From: Brasenia schreberi
Lineage: Eukaryota > Streptophyta > Magnoliopsida > Nymphaeales > Cabombaceae
NCBI GenBank assembly: GCA_036023115.1
Contig: JAYKKT010000086.1
Coordinates: 10,555,501-10,619,500, forward strand
Reading direction: 5' to 3'
Length of the DNA: 64,000 nucleotides
The notes beneath the pieces are model-generated. The model searched no databases, had not been told where the DNA came from, and saw only the letters and a list, made by a program, of their open reading frames with translations. Shown piece after piece: positions 21,169 to 32,767 of the stretch. How positions within the stretch are numbered: position 1 is the stretch's first letter; each line of letters starts with the position of its first letter. Both the position numbers and the translations under genes were made by a program.

Positions 21169-23145
21169 CTACGATTTTGAAGACTCCGCTCTTTCACAAG
21201 TGCGAATTCTCTTACTCATGTGTTTGCTATAATGTCGGGTTATCCTTTGTCGGTATGCACGAGCATGATCCATGGCAAGGAGTCGCCTCTCATCTAGCAA
21301 ATCTAGTTCGGCCATCCTAGCGTGCTGAAGCGTCTCTAGGGGGAGGTCGAGTGCTAGGGATGTATGGAATGAATGCAATTGAGTATGAATAGGAAGAATG
21401 ACGTTTGTGCCATAGACCAATTTGAATGGTGTGGCATTCGTGGGAGTTCGGATGGAAGTCCTATAAGCCCATAAGGCTTCATCCATCTTCTCATGCCATG
21501 TCCTACCCTTCTCTAAGGTTTTCTCAATAATACTAATGAGAGTTTTGTTTGTGGCTTCGGCTTGGCCGTTGCCTTGAGGGTAGTAGGGTGAGGAGAAATA
21601 GTGAGTTATGCCATATGTGTTGCACAACTTAACCATCCGCTTGTTCTTGAATGGGGTACCATTATCAGACACAAGGTCTCGTGGAACCCCAAATCGAGCC
21701 AAGATATTCCTCCGAATGAAAGCCACCATATGTTGCCCCATTACATTGGTTAGGGAAATGGCTTCCACCCATTTGGAGAAATACTCCGTGGCTGCTAAAA
21801 TAAATCGATGCCCATTCGAGGCCTTTGGAAATATTGGGCCTACGATGTCAAACACCCACATGGTAAATGGCCAGGGGCTGACCACAGAATGCAATGCAGA
21901 TGAAGGGATATGAATGGCGTGCCCATGCACTTGACATGGATGACACTTCCTAACATGATCGTGACAATCCTTTTTCAGGGTGGACCAAAAATAGCCCCCT
22001 CTAAGTATTTTCATTGCCATCATGTTGGCATTAACATGACCTCCACATTCTCCATCGTGGAATTCATGCATCACTATCCTAGCCTCCTCTAGGTCGATAC
22101 ACCTAAGCAGAATGCCGGTAAAACTTTTTTTGTATAAAACCCCACCCAGAATGGTGTATCGGGTCGAAATCTTACGAATGAATGCCTTATCTTTGGATGT
22201 GGCATCCTCAGTGAATCCCCCATTTTCTAAAAATTGTTTTATGTCATAAAACCAGGGTTTTTCAATAGACTCTGGGTTGTTTTGGCAAATATCCAAGTCG
22301 TGTGTGGATGGGTGGGGCGTATGCCATATTTCCAAAGATCTGGTCCCTGAAATGGGATCGACCTTCAGGGCTGAACCCAAGGAGGAGAGGGCATCGGCGA
22401 TGCCATTGTCCTCTCTTGCTATGTGTGTGAGTTTACATGACTGGAAGGTTTGGACCAATCGAGTGGCCAACTCATGATATAGAAGTAGTTTCTCATTACG
22501 TACTTGCCAAATTTTTAAAATCTAGTTTATGACAAGGAGAGAATCTCCAAAGACCTCGATGCATGATGCCCCTAGAGTTTTCGAAATCTTTAAGCCTTGT
22601 ATGAGTGCTTCATACTCAGTTACGTTGTTGGAACATTCGAAATCTAAGCGGACTGCTATGGGAATCTCGCCCTTTTCAGGAGAGATTAGGATGACCCCGG
22701 CACCAGCCCCTCGTTGGTTTCGTGCCCCATCGAAGTGCATCTTCCACACTTGGTTTTCGAAAGAATTTGCCAAAATGTGGTTTTGAAAATAGTTTTGCAA
22801 TAAGCCTTCATCAGGCATTTCGACAAGAGTGGGATATGCGTCCTCTAAGGGGAATTCAGCCACGTAATCTGCTAGGGCTTGGCCCTTAATGGAAATCTGG
22901 TGATGGTATTTCAGATCATACTCCATTAGAAGGAGTTGCCATTTGCCCAATCTACCCGTGAGAATGGGTTTTTCGAACAAGTGCTTGATTGGATCAAGCT
23001 TGGACACTATCCAGATCTCATGATCTAGGAAATAGTGCCTGAATTTCTGGCAGGCCCAGACTAGGGCCAAGCACGTCTTCTCCATGGCTTGATAATTTCG
23101 TTCATAAGCCAAGAGAGTTTTCGAAATATAGTAGATGGCATACTC
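21169..23145 (-). pseudogene. pol: RNase H and integrase of element B (nearly open)
   Basis: Minus-strand reading begins in the gypsy RNase H (AYERNYQAMEKTCLAL, 23112 downward). It then shows the archaeal-type RNase H (MHFDGA, TEYEALIQGL, FGDSLLVIN), is interrupted by a TAG at 22522-22524, and resumes with REDNGIADALSS and a long open integrase (21169-22470, 433 codons). That has the HHCC finger, FDIVGP, SDNGTPF and GQAEATNKT for DDE. The C-terminal GPY-like part is missing: after HYSKHM the frame jumps into former 3' noncoding sequence, a deletion of about 304 bp against element C. It is the best-kept pol of the window. Confidence 0.88.
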
Positions 23146-23146
23146 C

Positions 23147-23892
23147 TTATGGGATACGATGGGAATGCATCTAGACCCTTAGGATCCATAGAATTACCCA
23201 TGGAAACGGGAGGGATAACTCACATGGGGGTGTTCCATGTCTTAGACATCCACTCCCACTACAACCTATTACTGGGAAGGCCTTGGATACACAGCCTGTG
23301 AGCTGTATCATCCACCTTCCATAGGTGTGTCAAAATTCCCTTCGAGGATCAAGTCGTGGTAATTCTAGGTGAGAGTCACCCTCAGCTTCAAGGAATACAG
23401 AATTTCCCATGCTTGTCAAGCTCTCAAGCCTACGAGGCCAACCTGGGGCAAGTCTTGGTCGAGCCACCCAAGCTCGTCCTTCCAAAGCCTAGAAAGGTTT
23501 TATACATCAAGGGGCAGCCCAAGGCTCGCCCACTCAAAACTCTAACCATCCTAGGTAAGGCCAAGAGTCATCCATTCCAAAAACCCTAGATAGAAAGCCA
23601 TATGAGCATAACATGGACGATAGCAAGTTCCAGAATCATGAACTATACAAAAACTTTTCAAAAAACAAAAAATCATAGAACATGCTATTGAATATGGGAT
23701 ATATGCCATACAAAAGTCTAGGAGCACAAAACCAGGGTCTCCTAGAGCCCATAGTACCAAAGGCCAATCCAAGCCGATATGGGATCGGTTATACTCCCAA
23801 AATACCACCAGATCCCCCACCTGTGACCACCTGGGTGCCTTGGAGCCTAGTGAAGTAGAAACCTACGATTTAGACCTCTTATTTAGAGTCTA
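23147..23892 (+). pseudogene. pro: C-terminal part of ORF1 (protease tail) of element C
   Basis: Begins at GYDGNASRPLGSIELP, after the catalytic Asp, so it is inactive. It then has HMGVFHVLDIH, GRPWIHSL, VVVILGESHPQL and LSSSQAYEANLGQ, matching 12690-13443 of element A with a few frame breaks, and ends FRV-stop at 23890-23892. The small Tat-specific domain after protease has no known function. Confidence 0.75.
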
Positions 23893-23918
23893 ACTTGTGG
23901 CGTTTTCCTTTGTAGGTA

Positions 23919-26900
23919 TGATGGAAGATCCCTTCTTAAACCAAAAATCAAAAAAATTGGAAAAATCTCGAAATTCAAAAACAATTTGGAAAACCTCAAA
24001 AACCAAAAACATTAGAAATTTATGCAAAAACCAAAAAAATTATAGTTTGTATAGCTCCAAGTGTCTTTGCTTTACAAAAATCCAAAAAAATCGAAAATTT
24101 AGAAAGCTCCAAAAACAAAATCCTATATATACCAGCTCCTGGTAAAAGTTTGGAAAAAGCTAAGGATTTCAAAAAGAAAGTTGTCTTCATAACAAGACCA
24201 AAAGTTTCGAAACCCATTGAAATTCCAAGTCAAAAACCGGTGTTTTCAAAACCCATGCACCAAGTTCAAATTCCTTAGGATTCAATACTTTCGAGAATGA
24301 TCAAAGCTCGGAGGAAGATCCAACCTCCGAGCTCCTAGAGTTTCATAAAATTCTCGATTTTGAAAAACCTTCAAATGCTGTAGGAGGGGATTTCTTAGAG
24401 ATCAACCTAGGGAGTGAAACAAAGCCCAAACACATTAAGATAGGCACATGTTTGCATGAGCATGAAGCATCATCATTCATTGCATTTTTGAAAACCTATA
24501 TAGATGTGTTTGCATAGACGTATGAAGACATGCCGAGTATAGACCCAAGAGTCATAGAGCATTGTCTTCCCCTAGATTCAAATTCGAAACCCATAAAGCA
24601 AAAGCTTAGAAAGATTCATCCGAACGTGCATGCACAAGTTAAAGAGGGTTTAGAAGATCTGCTAAAAGCTGGTTTTATAAAACCCATTGCGAATTCTGAT
24701 TGGTTGTCAAATATTGTTGTAGTTCGAAAATCCAATGAGAAAATTCGAATATGCATCGATTTTAGAAAACTGAACAAAGCCACTCCAAAGGATAACTTTC
24801 CTTTACCTAACATTGATTTGATAGTCGATAGTACTGCAAATCATGAAATGTTTTCATTCATGGATGGCTATTCAGGGTATAACCAAATCAAATTAACCCC
24901 AAGAGATCAGGCTAAAACTGCTTTCACAATACCCTGGGGCATGTACTGCTATACAGTCATGCTCTTTCGTTTGAAAAATGCCGGCACCACCTACCAAAGA
25001 GCTATGACTACGATCTTTCACGATCAGATTCATGAGCTCGTAGAGGTATATGTGGATGATCTCTTGGTTAAATCAAAAACTCGATGCACTCATATTGAAT
25101 GCTTACAAAATTTTTTCGAAAGGCTTAGGCTTTACAAAGTAAAGCTAAACCCTCAAAAGTACGTGTTCGGAGTCGAATCTGGTAAGCTCTTAGGCTTTAT
25201 GGTAAGCCAAAGGGGCATTGAAGTCGACCCCTCTAAGTGTAGAGCCATCATAGACATGACTCCGCCCTCCAATCTCACGCAAATTCGTAGCCTCCAAGGT
25301 CACCTCCAATCAATTCGTAGGTTTATTTCAATCCTCACTACAAGATGTGAACCGTTCAACAAACTTTTGAGAAAAGGGGTGAAATTAGTATGGGACGATG
25401 ATTGCCAAAAGGCTTTCGAAAGACTAAAAGCGTATTTGGTTAATCCTCCTGTTTTAAACCCTCTAAAGCAAGGAAAACCTCTTTTACTCTATATTTCTGT
25501 GTATGCGAATGTTTTGGGTGCGTTACTAGCTCAATATGAGGATGATACCAACAAGGAGTATGTCATCTATTACATTTCGAAAACTCTCTTGGCTTATGAA
25601 AGAAACTATCAAGCCATGGAGAAGACTTGCTTGGCCTTGGTGTGAGCCTGCCAGAAATTTCGACACTATTTCCTAGATCATGAGATCTGGATAGTGTATA
25701 GGCTTGATCCAATCAAGCATTTGTTTGAAAAACCTATCCTCATGGGTAGGCTGGGTAAATGGCAGCTCCTCTTGATGGAGTATGACCTGAAATTCTACCA
25801 TCAAACATCCATCAAGGGGCAAGCCCTAGCAGACTATGTGGTCGACTTTCCCTTGGAAGATGCGTATCCCACACTTGACAAAATGCCCGATGAAGGCATA
25901 TTTCAATACCAATTTCAAAATCATATTTTAGCAAACTGTTTAAATGAAAACCAAGTGTGGAAGATGCACTTCGATGGGGCACGAAACCAAAGAGGGGTTG
26001 GGGCAGGCATCGTCCTCATATCCCCTGAAAAGGGAGAAATACCCATAGACATTCGCCTAGATTTCAAATGTTCCAACAACACAGCCGAGTATGAAGCACT
26101 CATACAAGGCTTAAAAATTTCGAAAACTCTAGGGGCATCATGCATCGAAGTCTTTGGAGATTCTTTACTTGTCATAAACCAAGTGTTAAAAGTTTGGCAA
26201 GTTAAAAACGAAAAACTTCTTCCATACCACGAGTTGGCCACCAAGCTGGTCGAGTCATTCAAATCGTGTACTCTCACACATGTAGGAAGAGAGGATAATG
26301 GCGTGGCCGATGCCCTGTCATCCTTGGGCTCAGCCCTAAGGGTCGATCCCACTTTGGGAACCAAACCCTTAGAAATATGGCATTCGCCCACTCCATCCAC
26401 ACACGATCTTGAAATTTACCAAAACAAACAAACTGATACTGAAAAACCATGGTTTCACGACATAAAAAGTTTTCTAGAAAGTGGAGGATTTTCCGAATTC
26501 GCTACATCTAAAGACAAAGCTTTCATACGAAGAATTTCAACCCGATATTCTATTTTGGGAGAGGTTCTTTATAAAAAGAGCTTTTCTGGCATCTTACTAA
26601 GGTGTGTCGACCTTGAGGAGGCTAGGATAATAATGCATGAATTCCACGATGGAGAATGTGGAGGTCATGTTAATGCCAATATGATGGCAATGAAAATACT
26701 TAGAGCGGGTTATTTTTGGTCTACCTTAAAGCAGGATTGCCATGACCATGTTAGGAAGTGTCATCCATGTCAAGTGCATGAACACGCCATCCATACCCCG
26801 TCATCCTCATTGCATTCTGTGGTCAGCCCTTGGCCATTCATCATGTGGGCGTTTGACATCATAGGACCAATATTCCCTCATGCATCAAATGGGCATAGGT

Positions 26901-27697
26901 TCATATTAGCAGCCACTGAATACTTTTCTAAGTGGGTTGAAGCTACCTCCCTGACCAATGTTCAGGGGCAACATGTAGTGGCATTCATTAGGAAAAACAT
27001 TCTGGCTCGCTTTGGGGTTCCAAAGGACTTAGTATCCGACAATGGTACCCCCTTCAAAAACAAGAGGATGGTTAAGTTATGTAACACGTATGGCATAACT
27101 CACCACTTCTCATCGCCCTACTACCCTCAAGGCAACGGCCAAGCCGAAGCCACAAATAAGGCTCTCATAAGCATTATTGAGAAGACTTTAGAGAAGGGTA
27201 GGATGCGGCACGAGAAGCTAGATGAAGCCTTATGGGCTTATAGGACTTCCATCTGAACTCCAACAAATGCCACACCATTTGAGTTGGTCTATGGCACAAA
27301 CACCATTCTCTCCATTCATACCAAAATTCATTCATTTCATACATCCATTGCATTCGACCTTCTCCTAGAGACGCTACAACATGCTAGGATGGCCGAACTT
27401 GACTTATTAGATGAGCGAAGGCTCCTTGCCATGGATCATGCACATGCATACCGGCAAATGATAGCCCGACACTATGAGAAGCATATGAGACCTCGCCACT
27501 TCAAAGTGGGAGACCTTGTGCTCAAAATTATCCAATATCATGGCCCACATCTACTTGGAAAGTAGCGGACCAAGTGGGATAGCCCTTATGTTGTGCATGG
27601 AACCACCACGAACAATGCATATTGGGTAATTGATGTTGAGGGTTGGAACTTAGCTGACCCTATAAATGCTCAATTTTTGAAAAAATACTACGTGTAG
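23919..27697 (+). pseudogene. pol: ORF2 of element C: RT, two RNases H, integrase (few stops)
   Basis: Starts ATGATGGAAGAT after an acceptor-like TTTGTAG. The RT (about 24530-25400) has ICIDFRKLNKATPKDNFPLP, FMDGYSGYNQI and YVDD at 25049-25060. The degenerate gypsy RNase H follows (LLLYISVYANVLGALLAQ, where the usual first Asp is absent). Then come the archaeal-type RNase H with MHFDGA, EYEALIQGL, FGDSLLVINQ and REDNGVADALSS, and the integrase with HHCC, FDIIGP, SDNGTPF, GQAEATNK and a C-terminal block HFKVGDLVL ... WDSPYVV ... LKKYYV ending at 27697. Stops sit at about 24516 (TAG), 25643 (TGA), 27254 (TGA) and 27563 (TAG). Confidence 0.9.
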
Positions 27698-28859
27698 GGT
27701 CTAAGCTAAGCCCTATTTCGAAAATAGTTTTGAAAACCTCCTTTTGAAACTTCGTGAGTGAGGATCAAAGCAAATCGTGTAACCCTGAATGAGAGACTCG
27801 ATTGCTTGTGAAAAAGCGGAGTTTTCCAAAACCAATAGGTCACATTTCAAAAATCCTTCTTCTTACAAAAGAAAGCCTGGTTCAAAATAGCAAGATACTT
27901 GCAAGGTGTACGTGCTATTTCTAAATAGGCTGATCTGGGATGAATCGAGTAGATCCTTGGGATAAGTCCTTTCCCGTTTCTCTTCTCTTCCCTAAAAGGA
28001 AAACTTGGCCAAAAGAAAAGAGAAATCCCTGCAAAATCTCTTTCCCAAAAGAAAGGTGAATCAAAAGAAAAATCTTGTATTCTATGGAAAAGAGGGAATA
28101 AAGAAAAAATACTCCCAAAGGGAGACCCTCTACGAAAAAAACAGAAAAACGGCCAAAAAGCTCAAAAAGAGCAGCTTTCCGCCTCTATGCCTTAAACCAC
28201 GGGACACTCTAGAAGGGACCGTGGTAAACTCTTTCCCATCCCTGCGACTTATCCCAAGGTGAAGAAAGGTTCATTCTAAGGAATCCTAAAGTAAAAATAG
28301 GATTTACTTACTTGAATCTCATCTTGTTTGAGAGTTAGACGTCTGAGTAAGGCATAGGAATTTTGAAATATGGCTTGATTTCAAATAAAACCTCCGCTAC
28401 ATTAGCGAGTGTCAAGACTCAAATAAAGAGAAAACACGAAAAGCTGAAATCCTTAGGATTGAAGCTGAAATGAGCTTTCCTCTTTCAAAAACGAGTTTAG
28501 AAACTCCTCGAACATCGAGCAACATAAGACCAGCTCACTTGGTGCAACAGGTCTTCATAAGACTCCCTAGTTCGACTATTACAATAAGTCTCTAGGAAAC
28601 CATACTTCCTAGCATCTCATTCCATGCCACTCATCCATATTCACGCATGGCTACTTGCACAAATCCCATTTAGAACTAGAACCATATAGGTAAGTCCCCT
28701 TTGGCGAAAATCTCCTCCTACCAAGCCTAAAGAAAATATTTTTCTCAAAACTGAGACGATCCTATATTCTCAATGATAGATCCAGGGAGAAAGCAAACAT
28801 GGGTGTTATCGTCTTTACCATTATCCAAATTCATTTGGATAATGCCAAAGAGGGGCATC
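27698..28859 (+). other. 3' noncoding region of element C with polypurine tract
   Basis: About 1.16 kb between integrase and 3' LTR. It is rich in A and G runs around 28000-28180, has the stem-loop at 28196-28225, and ends ATAATGCCAAAGAGGGGCATC with the polypurine tract AAAGAGGGG at 28847-28855. Short open frames here are not shared by B or E. The region may carry RNA export, packaging or polyadenylation signals, which is inference. Confidence 0.7.
28196..28225 (+). other. Conserved 3' noncoding stem-loop, element C copy
   Basis: Arms ACCACGG (28196-28202) and CCGTGGT (28219-28225), loop GACACTCTAGAAGGGA. Same arms as B and E. Confidence 0.6.
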
Positions 28860-29486
28860 TGTAAACACCCCAAAATCCCACGATTTTAAGAAAACAAATC
28901 CCTGATTTGCAAATCAACCCAAAAGGCCATTTTACATTTTCGAAAACCCAAGAGCTTCCCAAAAAGGCTTGTGAATACCGTTTTGAACCCCGTATCCAAT
29001 ATAAATGCCTTAAAATCGAGCTAAGCCCCATTTTTCCCAAAAAGCCAAAGACGAACAGGTGAAGCAAGGAAGACGACACCTGATCGAGAAGCAGCCCAGA
29101 AACCAGCCCACGAAGGCCAAATCCGAAGTAGCCAAAGAAAACAGGGGCAGAAGCCCAAAAGCAACACCTTGGCCTGATAAAAGCCAGGGTCAAAAGGCGA
29201 AAGGAAGGTCCAGGCTCGATGCAGAATGCAAGCACGGCACACCCAGAAGCCAAATCAAATACCTCCACCCAAGCAGCATGAATCTGAGCTAGAAATGGTG
29301 AAACTAAGCAGAAACAGAATCCACAATGACGAGATGGAGTCTGGACGACAAAATTGGGGAAAACCCAGCACCAGACGGAGCGCTGATGAAGCTAGTACCC
29401 GTACAAAACGTCCGCCTCAAAAAGCCAAGAAGGAACATCCAGAGAAAATTTGGATTGGATCTGTACCATAAATATCCAGATCCATA

Positions 29487-29675
29487 TCCAAATAGTATTT
29501 GGATTTGGGTCGATCCAAATAGTGTTTGGATTTGGATTGGATCCAAATAGTATTTGGATTGGATCGAATCTACACCAAAATATCCAGGTCCATATCCATA
29601 AAAATGTTGGATTTGGATCGGATATAGATCTCAAAATATCCGAGATCCAAGATCCATATCCAAATAGTGTTTGGA
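29487..29675 (+). repeat. U3 palindrome cluster, four TCCAAATA-N-TRTTTGGA sites
   Basis: 17-bp sites at 29487-29503, 29514-29530, 29542-29558 and 29659-29675, of which the first and third are perfect 8-bp inverted repeats. They lie 60-250 bp upstream of the TATA box, where LTR enhancers usually are. LTR E has the same type at about 52890-53060. Confidence 0.7.
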
Positions 29676-29735
29676 TCGGACATGGATTCCACGATCCAAA
29701 CCCAAGACCCATATCCAAGACCCACCTCATTTGCC

Positions 29736-29743
29736 TATAAATA
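29736..29743 (+). promoter_or_regulatory. TATA box of the element C LTR
   Basis: TATAAATA in GCCTATAAATAGG, downstream of the palindrome cluster. The same GCCTATAAATAGG context occurs in D at 50153. Confidence 0.7.
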
Positions 29744-31772
29744 GGAGTGAGGGGGTCCCCAAGAGTGGACGTGAAATACAAAGGAAGGAGCTTAGAGGAG
29801 AGAGGGTATTACGGTGAGTGCTTAGTGTTTTCTTAATTTTGTTTAGTGGGTTAATTGTGGGCTAAATGGGGTTAAGTGTGGGTTGCACCACCACTTGGGC
29901 GGAACCTACCTGCGCGTGGAAGGAGTGAAGTGGTTGCGCCACCCTTGAGCACCACCTAGCCGGCCATCCCCTAAAGGTAAGCCCTAATCCACCCTAAACC
30001 CATCTCTTCTTAACCCTCTAAACCACCTAAGCCGACTCCACCTAGACCTAGCCGAACCCACCTAGCTAATCCACCCTTCCAACTGACTCTACCTAAACCA
30101 CAACCACCTCCACTTCACCGCCTGCCCTCACCCGAATGCCCCCTACACCACTCGTGCACCCTACGCGCTGCCAGCGTGCCACTGCCGCCCTGCATGCTGC
30201 CCGCGCGCCCCGCACCCGGTCCCTGACGCCGCGCGCCTCCTCGACACCTGTCACCCCCGTGCCGTCTCCTAGCCTAGCCGACCTACCTCTATCATCCCAC
30301 ATCACCCTTAGCCGACCTACTGCCCCTACCACTACCACCAACTCCCTGCCACCCTACCACGCCACAGCCTAGCCTACACCACATCCTAGCCTTCCATCCC
30401 ATCGTCTTACACTCCACACCTCAGCCACCTTGCCATAGCCCCACCAAAACCCGTGACCTCCCTTGCCTATCCCACTAAAGCCCTGCGCCCTACACACCCG
30501 TGAGCCTTACCTCTCAAGCCAAACCCCACCAAGCTCAACCTTCGGCCAACCACTTCACGCCTCAAGCTTCAAGGGAGCACGTCCTTGGTTGCCTAAAGTG
30601 GACACAAGCCCAATCACGAGCAAGTGAAGACGGACCAGCTATTTGTAAGTGTCTAAACTTGGTCTCTTACGCTAACTTGCTTTATATTTAATTTAAATCG
30701 GATTCGGGGTTATATTAATGGAGCGTTGTCTCCCCCCGAGATGTAATATTGTTGCTTGGTACACGAGATACATACGTGCACTTGAGCCTTAGCTCTTATC
30801 TCATACACGAGACACACAAGTGTACTTGAGCCTTAGCTCTTATCTCGTACACCAAGCACCCATGTACACCATTGAGCCTTTGCTCTTACTCCAAAGACTC
30901 TAGTAAGAGCCATATACGCTGCAATTTCATTCGGGTTTTAAGGTTCAAGTCGTGTGAGTTTGTCATTTCAATTACACACTCGCACCCAAGGAACACCAAG
31001 CACTTGCTCAAGCACTCACGCACATTTTGGCCTCGGCAACCCCTAAAATATAGACATATCTATATACTTTCAGCTGCGTAAGTTTTTTCGGTTCAGTTGT
31101 GTATGTCTTTTAATTCCGGGTTGTTAATTTTCAGTCGTGTGAGTTGCATTTCAATATATACACAACATACACGCACACATTGACGACCTTTGGACTCATA
31201 TATATATAGTTGTATCTCCCTTTCGGCTGGGTTTTACATTCCAAGTCGTGTGAGTTGTCTTTACATTTATACACAACACACACGCACACGTTGGTGACCT
31301 TCAAGCCCATATATATATACGTATTTCCCATTTCCGCACTTTACATTTAAGTCGAGTGGCTTTACATTGAAGTCGTGTGAGTTGTCTTTCAATTTATACA
31401 CAACACACACACACACACATTGAGCCTTTCCACTCTTAAGATATCTATATTTTCCTTCCGCAATTTCCCTTCAGCTATGTCTTTCAAATTCGGGTTTTAA
31501 GGTTCAGTTGTGTGAGTTGCATTACATATCCGTCATACTCGAGATAGTGCGCATACTTGCATCAAAACAACCCCGAACAAATCTGTGCAAAACACGCCAA
31601 GACTTAGGCACTTGATGCACACACCTCACGCCTAAGTAGATAAAACTCAAAAATATAGATACGTGCAAACCCTACGTAAATAAAATCTGTAATTAGATAA
31701 ACAAATCGATCAAATACTTTCATACCTTTTCAAAAAGGCCATGCTTGTTTAAAATCGAGATTTCTAAGCATA

Positions 31773-31890
31773 CAAACTGACCCTTGAGCATCGGTTCAAG
31801 AAGGTTTGCGACAAAAAGAGCCCACTTGTCCAAAGTCGCCCCCTAAGTTAGATATTTCAAAACTTACTTCGCTAGTTTAAGTAAGCTAGC
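31773..31890 (+). other. U5 double stem-loop module, element C copy
   Basis: Stem 1 outer arms are CAAAC (31773-31777) and GTTTG (31804-31808), changed on both sides against CAGAC/GTCTG; inner arms are CTTGA/TCAAG, again changed on both sides. Stem 2 is GCTAGTTTA and TAAGCTAGC with one G-U pair (31871-31890). Confidence 0.8.
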
Positions 31891-31976
31891 TGGCACGCCC
31901 TTTAAAAGCGACTTAGACACGAAAGAGATTCGCTTCAGGCCTAAGAACCCGGAGTGAAAATTTTTGCATGTCTACA

Positions 31977-32767
31977 CCAATCAAGTCAAAATTTGGCACG
32001 TCTAAACTAGACATATATCCATGAATGTCTGGTAAACATTTGAAGATTTTATGCATTATAAAACGTGGTCAATTGAATCTGAAAAGTTTTATAAAAACCA
32101 GAACAGGTTTTGGAAAATCAGAAAACTCTATGACATATGTCTGATATTTCTTGAATATCTCTGTACATACAAATCGAATGAAAATTGTTGCTTTGGAAAG
32201 CTAACATCCGTACCTTTCCAACAAAACAAATTCATAAAAATTGAATGTCTGAGCATAGAGATATCACGGTTTTTTTGAGTCTTTAATGTTCTGGCACAGA
32301 ACTGTTTCGAGTTCCTGACTAATGTGTAGTTTTAGATTTAATTTTGAGAACCTATAGCACTAAAATCAAAAATAAAAATATTCTCTATAAAATTTTCAGA
32401 ATTTTCCAAAACTCAAAAGTATTTTAAAAAAATCACAGAACAGGTCTCTGAAAACAGAATCAGTTTCTGTTTTTCAGAACCTGAAATTTTCAAAATCAAG
32501 AACTAAATCACGATTTTCTCAAACATTCAAAGTAGGGTTTTGCTTTTTCGAAATTTAACGGATTTCAAATATTTTCCAAGCGTCTAGGCTGACCCTTGAG
32601 CATCGGTTCCTGTCTAGGCTGACACTTATCTACAATCGTCTAATGAAGTTAGAAAATCAATCTTTGTTAGTTTTGGTAAACTAACTGGCACGCTCGTGCA
32701 CACGACGTAGCTTCGAGAATTTCTTTTCAAATCTTAATAAATTTTGAAATAAAAATTCACGTCTACA
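31977..32767 (+). mobile_element. Old, highly diverged LTR tail of the same family
   Basis: At 32581-32767 the R/U5 order is recognisable: TAGGCTGACCCTTGAGCATCGG, then stem 2 with arms GTTAGTTT (32666-32673) and AAACTAAC (32678-32685), CTGGCACGC, and the end CACGTCTACA at 32767. Stem 1 is disrupted by a repeat of the TGTCTAGGCTGAC phrase. The part before 32581 is A/T-rich and could not be matched, so the left limit is unknown. Confidence 0.55.

Larger units (their letters stand above)
16572..23145 (-). mobile_element. Element B: inverted Tat element, 5' half lost
   Basis: Read on the minus strand it is gypsy RNase H, archaeal-type RNase H, integrase, 3' noncoding region and 3' LTR. Its LTR end (TGTAGACG on +) starts exactly at 16572 inside the integrase frame of element A, as expected for an insertion. 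The other side is a rearranged junction with element C at about 23145, so the 5' LTR, gag, protease and RT are gone and a target duplication cannot be checked. Confidence 0.85.
23147..31976 (+). mobile_element. Element C: Tat element, 5' part lost, complete 3' half
   Basis: It starts abruptly inside protease at the junction with B and continues through ORF2, the 3' noncoding region, a polypurine tract and a full 3' LTR. The pol is close to A and B, but the LTR is a different subfamily. The 5' LTR, gag and protease active site are missing. Confidence 0.88.
28860..31976 (+). mobile_element. 3' LTR of element C (3117 bp)
   Basis: Starts TGTAAACACC after the polypurine tract and ends TCTACA at 31976. 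U3 holds four near-palindromes of the TCCAAATA-G-TATTTGGA type, then TATA at 29736-29743, a CCTAACC-rich tract, GACCAGCTATTT with GTAAGTG at 30645-30651, GAGC...GCTC units (30785-30885), a tract of GTCGTGTGAGTTG repeats, and the U5 module at 31773-31890. The head and U3 differ from A and B, so it is a separate LTR subfamily; E belongs near it. Confidence 0.9.

Noticed and set aside
29059..29550. Basic open frames and Asp/Pro-Asn repeats in U3 of LTR C
   Set aside because: They follow ATCCAAAT repeats in the promoter region and are not kept in LTR E.
7140..31976. A single full-length element with both LTRs
   Set aside because: The only opposite-end LTRs belong to different subfamilies or orientations; A, B and C each lack one end.
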